Source: Anaerolineales bacterium (GTDB taxonomy: Bacteria; Chloroflexota; Anaerolineae; Promineifilales; Promineifilaceae). Taken from it: DNA of 9,665 bases. The stretch is from positions 1 to 9,665 of the forward strand of contig JAGQGA010000155.1 of NCBI GenBank assembly GCA_020432595.1, given 5' to 3'. The notes beneath the pieces were generated by a model. It was not told the origin of the DNA, did no database searches, and was given only the letters and a program-made list of their open reading frames with translations. Position 1 is the first letter of the stretch; each line of letters begins with the position of its first letter. This document shows positions 1-6,032 of this stretch, piece after piece. A program made the position numbers and the translations under genes.

Positions 1-1061
1 CCGCGAAAGAGCAGGTCGAAGGAGTTGGAGTAGGCGGGGTTGTTGGGGTCGGGGTGGGTGTAAAACGGCCGTTTTCCCATTGGATACCCCGTCACAAACA
101 AAAAGTCGCTGCCGTGTTCCGCCTGTGCCCACGCTCCCAGCCACCGCTCATCCTGCGGCGACAAGTCTGGCTCGCCGCGCACATCCACCCCGTGCAGCCG
201 CAAAATGAGTTCCTGCGCCTCGGCAAAATGGATGTGGGGAATCTCTTCGGGTATGGTGGGCATCTCTGCCTCCAGCAGTGCCAATTCAGCGGCATAATTG
301 GTTGCCAGTTCGCCCAAAATCCCGGCCATCACCTCGCGCACCAGCCCCATTACCGTAAAATGATTTTCAATAAAGCCAAACTCCACGTCCAGGCTAACAT
401 ATTCATTGATGTGGCGAATGGTGCTGTGTGGCTCGGCTCGGAACACTGACCCCACTTCAAATACGCGCTGGAAAATGCCAACCATGATTTGCTTGTAAAA
501 CTGTGGGCTTTGCGCCAAATAGGCTGGCTTGCCAAAATAGCCTAGCTCAAATACGTTGGCCCCGCTTTCGGTGGCTGAGGCTACCAGCTTGGGGGTTTGC
601 ACTTCGGTAAAATGGCGTTCGTTCAGTGTGCGGCGAAAACCGGCCATTGCACCTGCCGCCAGCCGGTAGACGGCGCGGCGCTGTGGGTGGCGGTTGACCA
701 CCACGGCGTGGTCAAGCTGGGTGGGCAGTCCGGCGGTGATGGTGGGCTTGTGCAGCGGCACGGGTGGGGCTTCGCTGGTGGGCACAAGCAGCGATAGCTG
801 GGGCTGGTGCAGTTCCACGCCGCCGGGTGCTTGGGGCGAAGCCACCACGTTGCCTTCAAGGGCGATGATGCTTTCCAGGGCGGCATTTTGCAGCGGGGCA
901 AGGTCGGTCTCGCTTTCGGTGACGGCCTGGATGGTACCCCAGCCGTCGCGCAGGACGATAAAGGTAATGCCGCCGAGACGGCGCAGGTTGTGGAGCCAGC
1001 CCGTTAGGCGCACGGGTTGCCCAACGTGCTGGCTGGCTTCAATTGAGCGGATAGTTTGCAT
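1..1061 (-). CDS. aspS: Aspartyl-tRNA synthetase, archaeal/type-2 form (3' end cut by window)
   Basis: Class II synthetase that charges tRNA with aspartate in the cytoplasm. The visible 353 residues start with an OB-fold anticodon-binding domain (about 1-95: HVGQPVRLTGWLHNLRR, then ITFIVLRDGWGTIQAV). The class II catalytic core follows, with motif 2 around FRAE at 207-210 and EYVSLDVEF shortly after, which separates AspRS from AsnRS. The last visible stretch (YPMGKRPFYTHPDP, then SNSFDLLFRG) is the block that precedes motif 3, so roughly the last 70-80 residues lie outside the window. The length and lack of a GAD insertion match the short archaeal-type enzyme, which in some bacteria is non-discriminating and also makes Asp-tRNA-Asn; discrimination cannot be judged here. 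The start follows GGAGG by a few bases. A T-box leader with a GAC specifier lies upstream and supports the Asp assignment. Confidence 0.93.
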   Translation of the reverse strand, partial: MQTIRSIEASQHVGQPVRLTGWLHNLRRLGGITFIVLRDGWGTIQAVTESETDLAPLQNAALESIIALEGNVVASPQAPGGVELHQPQLSLLVPTSEAPPVPLHKPTITAGLPTQLDHAVVVNRHPQRRAVYRLAAGAMAGFRRTLNERHFTEVQTPKLVASATESGANVFELGYFGKPAYLAQSPQFYKQIMVGIFQRVFEVGSVFRAEPHSTIRHINEYVSLDVEFGFIENHFTVMGLVREVMAGILGELATNYAAELALLEAEMPTIPEEIPHIHFAEAQELILRLHGVDVRGEPDLSPQDERWLGAWAQAEHGSDFLFVTGYPMGKRPFYTHPDPNNPAYSNSFDLLFR

Positions 1062-1163
1062 AGGAACCTCCAAAAGAAAATGGGACGCAGATTTGCCTGA
1101 TTTACCTGATGCTCATGATATTTCACAGCGAATCTGTGTCTTGGTGAGCAGTTGCCCAGAAAC

Positions 1164-1197
1164 AAAAACGCCCTCGTCCATTTGGAGGACGAGGGCG
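1164..1197 (-). terminator. T-box terminator 2, near-duplicate of the first
   Basis: A second minus-strand hairpin lies about ten bases downstream of terminator 1. It has a perfect 11-bp stem (CGCCCTCGTCC against GGACGAGGGCG) and a TTTTT tract. Its 5' arm and loop share the 16-base string GCCCTCGTCCTCCAAA with terminator 1. No second T-box sequence or tRNA-binding stem lies between the two, so one aptamer appears to govern two expression platforms. Confidence 0.85.
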
Positions 1198-1205
1198 CAG
1201 TGCAA

Positions 1206-1500
1206 ATAAAAAAGCCCTCATCCTCTTTTGGAGGACGAGGGCTTGGATTACACAAAAGCCACATCGTGGTACCACCACCATTTGCCCCCGCAGGGGCCTT
1301 TTGCTGCCGTTTTTAGCATAAAACGGCCGTTAACGCGATAACGGGCGCTCCCGGAACTACCTACTTGTTTAATACGTTCAGCAGTCGGCTCAAGGGTGTC
1401 ACAGGCGAAACATTGCAGATGACAGTTGCAGCAACTCTGTCACTCTCTGGGCAGCAAGCGGTTTGCCTGTCTGTCCCTCTCATTGCCTTTAATTTGTCAA
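1206..1500 (-). promoter_or_regulatory. T-box leader (tRNA-sensing riboswitch), Asp specifier GAC
   Basis: T-box leaders bind uncharged tRNA and switch between antiterminator and terminator. Read on the minus strand, the landmarks come in canonical order: a GAGAGGGACAG block like the base of stem I; the AGAGAG distal bulge (1448-1443); a CACCCTTGAG block, then the specifier region CC-GAC-TGC (GAC at 1386-1384); AGTAGG (1365-1360); CCCGTTATC (1345-1337); a stem III hairpin GCCCC-tgc-GGGGGC (about 1298-1284); the T-box sequence GGTGGTACCACG (about 1276-1265); and an intrinsic terminator. Aligned by the CACC..GAG landmark with the known glyQS leader layout, the specifier falls on GAC (Asp), matching the gene downstream. 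The UGGU bulge would contact the tRNA acceptor end; a G73 discriminator would make a wobble with the final U. Landmarks were recognised by eye, not by a covariance model. Confidence 0.88.
1207..1243 (-). terminator. T-box terminator 1
   Basis: Minus-strand hairpin with a 13-bp stem (AGCCCTCGTCCTC against GAGGATGAGGGCT, one G-U pair) and a short CAAAA loop, followed by a TTTTTTATTT tract. Its 5' arm contains CGTCC, which can instead pair with ACG of the T-box sequence to form the antiterminator. Confidence 0.9.
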
Positions 1501-1533
1501 TTGTTCAACCTCCCGGCTGGGGAGGTGGGGAGC

Positions 1534-1563
1534 ATCATAACAAAGATGATGCGGGTTTGTCAA
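1534..1563 (-). promoter_or_regulatory. Sigma-70-type promoter of the aspS T-box leader
   Basis: On the minus strand TTGACA (1563-1558, a perfect -35) is followed after 18 bp by TATGAT (1539-1534, 5 of 6 matches to the -10). Transcription would begin near 1527. The -35 box starts at the base right after the greA stop codon, so aspS has its own promoter despite following greA on the same strand. The predicted RNA begins close to a small hairpin (CCTCCC-cagcc-GGGAGG) that could also mark the end of the greA message, though it has no U tract. Confidence 0.75.
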
Positions 1564-2037
1564 TTAGGCAATAGCTTGAACTTGCAGCCGAATTTCCCCG
1601 GCGGGGCTGCTGGCAATAACGATTTGCCCAATCTTTGCCCCCAACAGCGCTTTCCCAATGGGGGATTGGTTAGAAATGCGCCCCTCGCTGGGGTTGGCTT
1701 CATGCGGGCCGACAATGCTGTAGGTTTCTTCGTCACCATACTCTTCATCTACCACGGTGACGGTGCTGCCCACGCGCACGCGGTCGCTGGGGCCAGTTTC
1801 CTTAATAACCACGGCTCGCCGCAGCGCATCTTCTAAGTCCCGAATACGCCCCTCAGTAAAGCCTTGCTCTTCTTTGGCGGCATGATAATCAGCATTTTCT
1901 TTCAGGTCGCCCTGGGCGATAGCAATTTCCAGCTTTTTAGCCAGTTCTTCGCGTTTGGTCGTGCGGAGGACTTCAAGTTCCTCTTTGATTTTTTGCAATC
2001 CTTCGTCAGTGATGTAAAAAGCCTCTTCGTGCGTCAT
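1564..2037 (-). CDS. greA: Transcription elongation factor GreA
   Basis: GreA enters the RNA polymerase secondary channel and stimulates cleavage of backtracked transcripts. The 157-residue protein has the usual family length. Residues 1-77 form the N-terminal antiparallel coiled coil. Its tip carries the conserved motif GDLKENADYHAAKEEQ, with acidic residues D44 and E47 at the positions known to hold Mg2+ in GreA. Residues about 83-157 form the FKBP-like domain (RVRVGSTVTVVD, then ISNQSPIGKALLGAKIG). The start is set by AGGAGAAGG a few bases upstream of the ATG. It ends with TAA immediately before the promoter of the aspS leader. No clear promoter was recognised upstream; an imperfect hairpin (about 2050-2082) lies in the leader. 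Confidence 0.97.
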   Translation of the reverse strand: MTHEEAFYITDEGLQKIKEELEVLRTTKREELAKKLEIAIAQGDLKENADYHAAKEEQGFTEGRIRDLEDALRRAVVIKETGPSDRVRVGSTVTVVDEEYGDEETYSIVGPHEANPSEGRISNQSPIGKALLGAKIGQIVIASSPAGEIRLQVQAIA

Positions 2038-2186
2038 TTACCTTCTCCTATCAAACTGAACCCCAAGGTTATGTACCTCATGGGTTGATCATGGTTAACA
2101 GCCCTTAGCTGTGTGTTGGTTTAGGTGCTGCCGGTGGTTGTATTTTATTGAATGTTTGTGAAGATAGTTGAGGTTACTACAAGCTC

Positions 2187-2378
2187 ATGAGCGTTCTCAT
2201 TGTGTTGCTGAGACGCTTGCCTTTGGTTTCCGCTACTCAGTCTGAACAGTTCAAATTATCATTGCCTAAATTAAAGAACCCCGCCATCAGCGGGGCTGTT
2301 GCCCTAATTGTGTTGCTTGCCTTAGTGACCCAATGGTTTGTTACCTGGGGTTGGCTCAATGAACGGAGCATAGTATAG
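2187..2378 (+). CDS. Possible small single-span membrane protein (weak)
   Basis: A 63-codon frame inside the intergenic region. Its second half (AISGAVALIVLLALVTQWFV) would make one transmembrane helix, flanked by lysines on the N side and NERS at the C end. There is no Shine-Dalgarno sequence before the ATG, no recognised family, and the frame contains a GC hairpin. Hydrophobic frames of this size arise by chance, so I treat it only as a possibility. Confidence 0.15.
   Translation: MSVLIVLLRRLPLVSATQSEQFKLSLPKLKNPAISGAVALIVLLALVTQWFVTWGWLNERSIV
2268..2295 (-). terminator. Possible intrinsic terminator on the minus strand
   Basis: CCCCGC (2279-2284) and GCGGGG (2290-2295) form a 6-bp GC stem with a 5-base loop. 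On the minus strand it is followed by TTCTTTAATTT, an imperfect T tract. It would stop minus-strand transcripts before greA. No gene that needs it is visible just upstream, so the role is uncertain. Confidence 0.35.
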
Positions 2379-2538
2379 CGTAGGCTGTTTGTTCTGTCTA
2401 GGGTTGAAAAAGTGCGAAAGGAAGAGATGAGAGAAGTCTTAGGTGGGGGGAAAACGGCCGTTTTTGGCGTAAAAAAAGCGTGAAAGCGAAAGCAAAACGG
2501 CCGTTTCCCAGGTATAACCAAGCTTGAATGGTGTAATG

Positions 2539-2555
2539 CGATTCGTAACGAATCG
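2539..2555. promoter_or_regulatory. Perfect 8+1+8 palindrome, operator-like
   Basis: CGATTCGT-A-ACGAATCG is a perfect inverted repeat with a single central base, about 110 bp upstream of the Nudix-like gene. Its size and symmetry suit a dimeric repressor site. No regulator is encoded nearby, so this is inference from symmetry alone. Confidence 0.4.
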
Positions 2556-2579
2556 GTGCGATACTGGAAGAAAACACAA

Positions 2580-2625
2580 GCAAACGTTGTCGTCATCGTG
2601 CAAAGAGAAGAACGTTTGCGACAAC
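2580..2625 (+). promoter_or_regulatory. Two overlapping, alternative hairpins upstream of the Nudix-like gene
   Basis: GCAAACGTT (2580-2588) is the exact reverse complement of AACGTTTGC (2611-2619). GTTGTCG (2586-2592) is the exact reverse complement of CGACAAC (2619-2625). The two pairings share bases and cannot both form. They end about 40 nt before the start codon, probably in the 5' leader. This could be a structural switch or a bipartite operator. Confidence 0.4.
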
Positions 2626-2664
2626 CCATTAGTAAGTTTAAGCAAAAATCTGAGTGAGAGAAGC

Positions 2665-3195
2665 ATGGCAAAAGCGTGGGAAGTTTTGACAAGTGAGGCA
2701 ATTTTAGAGCACCCACTTTTGACTGTTTCCCTCGAACAAATTCGGTTGCCTAATGGCGAAATCATCCCCGATTGGCCCAAGGTTCAAGGACGAGATTGGG
2801 TAAACGCCGCCATTTTTAATGCCGAAGGCAAGGTGCTAGTGTGGGAAGCGTACCAGCACGGTACGGGGTGGGTGGTTTGGCAAATTGTTAATGGATATGT
2901 GAACGCGGGGGAAGACCCGATAACGGCCGTTAAACGTGAGCTAGAAAAAACCGGTTACACCTGCGAAGATTGGATTTACATGGGCAGCTATGTCGCTGAT
3001 GCCCATCAGCATGTGGGCGTGGGGCACTTTTTTAGCACCCGCCGCGCCATCCCCATTCCCAATTTTGTTCCCGATTATAAGGACAGAATGCCCAAGTGGG
3101 TATCGCTGCAAGAACTACGCCATGCGCTGGTAGACGGCCGTTTAGCCACCCTCAACTCCGCCATGTGCGTCGCCCTCACCCTCCTCACCCTCTAA
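2665..3195 (+). CDS. Nudix-fold hydrolase-like protein with a degenerate Nudix box
   Basis: A 176-residue cytoplasmic protein with the Nudix layout: an N-terminal strand region, WQIVNGYVNAGEDP in place of the usual WxLPGGxxExGE, then a helix with AVKREL. Classical Nudix enzymes hydrolyse nucleoside diphosphates linked to another moiety. The consensus box is G-x5-E-x7-RE-U-x-EE-x-G-U. Here G-x5-E-x7-REL is intact, but the following segment EKTGY is one residue short and lacks the paired glutamates that bind Mg2+. Catalysis is therefore doubtful and a binding role is possible. The ATG at 2665 is preferred because GAGAG lies upstream and the protein begins with family-like sequence; an in-frame ATG at 2524 would add residues encoded by the palindromic leader. 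An AACGGCCGTT repeat (2922-2931) encodes I-T-A-V inside the box helix. The gene ends within the 3' end of the convergent gene. Confidence 0.75.
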   Translation: MAKAWEVLTSEAILEHPLLTVSLEQIRLPNGEIIPDWPKVQGRDWVNAAIFNAEGKVLVWEAYQHGTGWVVWQIVNGYVNAGEDPITAVKRELEKTGYTCEDWIYMGSYVADAHQHVGVGHFFSTRRAIPIPNFVPDYKDRMPKWVSLQELRHALVDGRLATLNSAMCVALTLLTL

Positions 3196-3808
3196 ACCCC
3201 TCATGCCCTGGTTCGGCCTCCGCTTGCTTCTCCCATGGCCGAATAAATGTCTCCTGCTCTATCCCCAGTGCATCCGCTACCCGATTGATGTAATTAAAGA
3301 AGCAAATGACTTGTGTCGCATCGTGAATGGCGCGATCAGCAAAGCCTTGCTGCCGCAGCACTGCCAAATCATCTGGCAACATTGCTTCTGGCGTTTTTGT
3401 TAATTTTTCCGCATACGCACAAAGTGCCTCATTCGCTGAATCTAGACCGGCCAACCGCCAATCGCTGGCAATCCGATGCACAAACAGATCGGCTTCCACC
3501 TCATCTGTCAGTCCAAAATCATTAGCAACCTCAGCCCGGAGGTCGTGTGCATGTGAGCGCAGTCAGTAGACGCAGTGGTTTGTCACCGATACCACCACCG
3601 CCAACATTTCCCGCTGGCTGCGGCTCAATGGAGATGGCCCAAACAAGGTTGCCCCATACATATCCATCGCCGCTTTCATGACCCGCGCATTTTGGCTCAT
3701 AATGGCGACAATGTTCCAAATGCGGCCGGCCCGTTTGACCGCCTTTTCCAGCTCGCGTTTTAACGCGCCCGTTGCTTTTTCCAAAGGAATGACTTCAATC
3801 CAAGGCAT
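3185..3808 (-). CDS. AhpD-like peroxidase-related protein, probable selenoprotein (in-frame TGA = Sec82)
   Basis: Member of the carboxymuconolactone decarboxylase/AhpD fold in the peroxidase-related group, thought to reduce peroxides through a redox-active CxxC. The N part (MPWIEVIPLEKATGALKREL, then FGPSPLSRSQREMLAVVVS) leads to NHCVY (C79), then TGA at 3565-3563. The frame then continues for 125 sense codons (LRSHAHDLRAEV, later ATQVICFFNYINRVADALG), all family-like, to a terminal TGA. The internal TGA falls exactly where the second catalytic Cys stands, giving C79-V-Y-U82-xxx-H86, the CxxCxxxH pattern of AhpD. A hairpin with a G in the loop follows at bacterial SECIS distance. Full length is 207 residues with Sec. 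The alternative is a Cys-to-stop mutation in a dying gene, but the rest is intact. The start has no Shine-Dalgarno and follows a heptamer array. No sel genes are in the window. Confidence 0.8.
3526..3545 (-). promoter_or_regulatory. Candidate bacterial SECIS hairpin
   Basis: Minus-strand RNA downstream of the in-frame UGA folds as CGACCUC / loop CGGGCU / GAGGUUG, a 7-bp stem with one G-U pair. The loop starts 24 nt after the UGA and has G at its second position. The published bacterial SECIS model asks for an apical loop about 16-37 nt after UGA with a G among its first two bases, so the geometry fits. Such hairpins are short and can occur by chance. Confidence 0.55.
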
Positions 3809-3815
3809 AATAATT

Positions 3816-3881
3816 ATTGGAGATTGGAGATTTGAGACGCATCTTCAATCTCCAATCTCCAATCTCTAATTTCTAATCTCA
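3816..3881. repeat. Paired inverted heptamer arrays (ATTGGAG / AATCTCC)
   Basis: The left arm has ATTGGAG, ATTGGAG, ATTTGAG (3816-3836). The right arm has five tandem 7-bp units, AATCTCC, AATCTCC, AATCTCT, AATTTCT, AATCTCA (3847-3881). A perfect 16-bp inverted repeat (3817-3832 with 3847-3862) gives a strong hairpin with a 14-base loop. The array fills the gap between permease 2, whose stop codon starts at the next base, and the selenoprotein start codon. There is no T tract, so it is not a classical terminator. Confidence 0.85.
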
Positions 3882-4799
3882 TTATTCCGTTTCGTAAGGT
3901 TGTCCCACAGCCGCTGGCGGAATCGGCCGGCGCACGGCTGCAACGATTACCGTCAGCACATAGGGCAGCATCTGCAAAAATTCAGCCGGGATGTTGGGGT
4001 AAAGCGTTTGCGTGCGAATTTGGATGGCGTTTGCCAAGCCAAACAGCAGCGCCGCGCCAAATGCCCCAAATGGTGTCCAACGGCCGAAAATCAATGCCGC
4101 CAGCGCAATAAACCCGCGCCCGTTGGTCATGTTGATGTTAAACGTGCCAACCCACTCCAGCGACAGCCAAATGCCGCCTAGCCCAGCCAGCAGTCCGCCG
4201 ATGATCACATTAGCATAGCGGGTAAAATAAACATTGATCCCCAGCGTATCGGCGGCGCGTGGGTGTTCGCCTACCGCCCGCATCCGTAGCCCCCACGGCG
4301 TGTAAAACAGCACGTAGTGGATAACGCCGGTTAGAATCAGCATCAAGTAGACAATGGGCTGGTGTTGGAACAGGACAGTGCCGACAAAGGGGATTTTTGA
4401 CAGCACGGGAATGTGCATTTCCGGGAAGGTTCCGGCCGAACCCGGCCAGCGCGGTGGTACCAGGTAAATTTGGTAAATGTGGCCCGTCAGCCCGGCGGCC
4501 ATAAAGTTGATCACCGTGCCGCTGATGATTTGGTCGGTTTTGAAGCGGATGGAAACGACGGCGTGCAGCGCTGCCATCAGCCCGCCGCTGACCAGGCCGC
4601 CAATCACCCCCAGGAAAAGGCTGCCGGTATAGCCAGAAACAAAGGCTCCCACCATGGCCGCCATCAGCATCATCCCTTCGATGGCGATATTGACCACGCC
4701 TGCCCGTTCGCTAAACAACCCAGCATAGGCTCCCAAGGCAATGGGAGTTGCCGTTGCCAGGGTTAGCTGCAATAAGCCTGCAAGAATTGCGAGATCCAT
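3882..4799 (-). CDS. ABC importer permease 2, nucleoside/BMP type (NupQ-like)
   Basis: One of two inner-membrane subunits of a BMP-type nucleoside importer (BPD_transp_2/LivH-like superfamily). The 305-residue protein is largely hydrophobic, with about eight to ten predicted spans. It carries family blocks: GAYAGLFSERAGVVNIAIEG near residues 23-42, the coupling-type loop GLRMRAVGEHPRAADTLGI, and GRGFIALAALIFGRWTPFGA near the C-terminal third. The start at 4799 is chosen because GGAGGG precedes it and it lies one base after the permease 1 stop codon, so the two are probably translationally coupled; an upstream in-frame ATG near 5075 would read through permease 1. The C terminus (AVGQPYETE) ends at TAA just before a heptamer array. 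Confidence 0.93.
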   Translation of the reverse strand: MDLAILAGLLQLTLATATPIALGAYAGLFSERAGVVNIAIEGMMLMAAMVGAFVSGYTGSLFLGVIGGLVSGGLMAALHAVVSIRFKTDQIISGTVINFMAAGLTGHIYQIYLVPPRWPGSAGTFPEMHIPVLSKIPFVGTVLFQHQPIVYLMLILTGVIHYVLFYTPWGLRMRAVGEHPRAADTLGINVYFTRYANVIIGGLLAGLGGIWLSLEWVGTFNINMTNGRGFIALAALIFGRWTPFGAFGAALLFGLANAIQIRTQTLYPNIPAEFLQMLPYVLTVIVAAVRRPIPPAAVGQPYETE

Positions 4800-4800
4800 G

Positions 4801-5916
4801 TTACCCTCCCCAGCCGCGTGACAAAGCAGCCCCTTCGTTGCTGGTGTCAATTTTGAGACGATACAGATAGCGTACAATGGCTGTGGCCGAGACAAAAAGC
4901 AGAATGAGCGCCTGTAAAATGGAGACAATGTGGATGGAAAGTCCGGCACGGATTTGCAGGAAGTCGCCGCCAATACGCAATATGCCAAAGATGAAGGCTG
5001 CAGGGATGATGGCGAGGGGATTGTTGAGTGCCAGCAGACTGACGGCAATGGCGTCAAAGCCATAGCCAGCGGCAAACCCCTCGGTGAGTACCCGCGTCAG
5101 CCCCTGCACTTCCAGCACCCCAGCCAGCCCAGCCAGCCCCCCGGCGATGACCATGCTTTTGATGTATTCATTTTTGGGGCGAATGCCTGCATATTCGGCG
5201 GCATCGGGGTTTTGGCCGGTGGTGCGGAGGGAGAAACCCCAGGTGGTGCGGTAGAGGAAGTAGTACATGATGGCGGCAACGATGATTGCTACAAAAAAGC
5301 CGAGATGGAGACGGCCGGCGATACGCAGCATTTCGGCGGATTCATGGATGGGGAGTGTTTGCACGCTGGTGGTGTTGGGGGCTTTGAAGGGGCCGCGCAC
5401 GGCAAAGTTGACCAGAAGGATGCCAACGAAGTTGAGCATGATGGTGTTGATGACTTCATGTGCCCCCAGCCGTGCCCGCAAGAAACCGGGAATAAAGCCC
5501 CATAGGGCACCCCCGGCAAAGCCAGCCAGCATAACAAAAATGGTGTGGATGACGGGCGGGAGGTCAATGTAAATTCCGGCCATGGTGCCGACAAAGGCAC
5601 CGATGATAAACTGCCCCTCCGCACCGATGTTGAACAGCCCAGCCTGGAAGGGGATGGCGACGGCCAGCCCAGTGAGGATGAGGGGGGTGGTGGCGACGAG
5701 GGTGTTGGTGATGCCATTGCGCCGGAAGAGGGCGCCGTCTATGATGCCCCAGTAGCCGGTGGCGACTTTTTGCAGCCCAACAAGTGGGTTTTCGGCGGTG
5801 AAGATGATGACGAGGGCACCGATGATGAGGGAAGTGAGGATCGCCAGGAGGGGGATAGCCAGCGGTTGCAGAAATCGCTGGGCGGCAGTTTTTTTTGTGT
5901 CTGGGTTTTTTGCCAT
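4801..5916 (-). CDS. ABC importer permease 1, nucleoside/BMP type (NupP-like)
   Basis: Second inner-membrane permease of the importer, 371 residues. A positively charged N-terminal tail (MAKNPDTKKTAAQRF) precedes the first span (about 19-40). A periplasmic segment and multiple further spans follow. FNIGAEGQ (95-102) and GAHEVINTIMLN (151-162) are hallmark blocks of this subfamily, and TTGQNPDAAEYAGI is the cytoplasmic loop expected to contact the ATPase. The C-terminal tail (about 345-371) is hydrophilic. It lies 107 nt downstream of the ATPase stop, a gap occupied by a heptamer array. No strong Shine-Dalgarno is seen (GGGATC only). Permease 2 starts one base after its stop. Confidence 0.94.
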   Translation of the reverse strand: MAKNPDTKKTAAQRFLQPLAIPLLAILTSLIIGALVIIFTAENPLVGLQKVATGYWGIIDGALFRRNGITNTLVATTPLILTGLAVAIPFQAGLFNIGAEGQFIIGAFVGTMAGIYIDLPPVIHTIFVMLAGFAGGALWGFIPGFLRARLGAHEVINTIMLNFVGILLVNFAVRGPFKAPNTTSVQTLPIHESAEMLRIAGRLHLGFFVAIIVAAIMYYFLYRTTWGFSLRTTGQNPDAAEYAGIRPKNEYIKSMVIAGGLAGLAGVLEVQGLTRVLTEGFAAGYGFDAIAVSLLALNNPLAIIPAAFIFGILRIGGDFLQIRAGLSIHIVSILQALILLFVSATAIVRYLYRLKIDTSNEGAALSRGWGG

Positions 5917-5934
5917 GTGTTTGATCCCGGTAGT

Positions 5935-6032
5935 CAGTAATCGGTAATCAGTAATGTCGTTTCACGACCACTTCGTGTACGGTAATCGGTAAAGGTGACT
6001 GATTACTGATTACTGTCCACTGATTACTGATC
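5935..6032. repeat. Paired inverted heptamer arrays (CAGTAAT / ACTGATT)
   Basis: The left arm is CAGTAAT, CGGTAAT, CAGTAAT (5935-5955). The right arm is ACTGATT, ACTGATT, ACTGTCC, ACTGATT, ACTGATC (5998-6032). The arms are largely complementary. The spacer contains a small hairpin GTCGT-TTC-ACGAC (5956-5968). The right arm overlaps the 3' end of the ATPase gene: its final Gln codon and TAA stop are repeat sequence. The 18-base string from 5934 to 5951 recurs at 9331-9348. Confidence 0.85.

Larger units (their letters stand above)
2038..2664. other. Divergent intergenic region between greA and the Nudix-like gene
   Basis: About 630 bp with no convincing conserved gene and no tRNA-like cloverleaf. 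It holds one weak small ORF (2187-2378), a GC hairpin at 2279-2295, two AACGGCCGTT palindromes (2453-2462 and 2496-2505, in which AAACGGCCGTTT is exact), a perfect odd-centred palindrome at 2539-2555, and two mutually exclusive inverted repeats at 2580-2625. Regulation of the two divergent genes presumably sits here, but no consensus promoter pair is clear. Confidence 0.7.

Noticed and set aside
694..1209. Plus-strand open frame opposite the AspRS start and its leader
   Set aside because: It overlaps the conserved OB-fold coding region, the terminators and the leader; its product resembles no known protein.
2038..2664. tRNA or other structured RNA gene in the intergenic region
   Set aside because: No T-arm GGTTCRA-like block or cloverleaf was found on either strand.
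3563..3565. TGA reassigned to an amino acid genome-wide, or a simple nonsense pseudogene
   Set aside because: The same gene terminates at TGA and neighbours use TAA, against global reassignment. The intact conserved frame after the TGA and its placement at the redox Cys argue against random decay, although a recent point mutation cannot be excluded from sequence alone.
4800..5075. Upstream start for permease 2 near 5075
   Set aside because: It would read out of frame through most of the conserved C-terminal third of permease 1; the start at 4799 has a good ribosome site and the family N-terminus.
4930..5505. Plus-strand open frame opposite permease 1
   Set aside because: It is complementary to conserved permease blocks, and its low-complexity composition is typical of an antisense frame.
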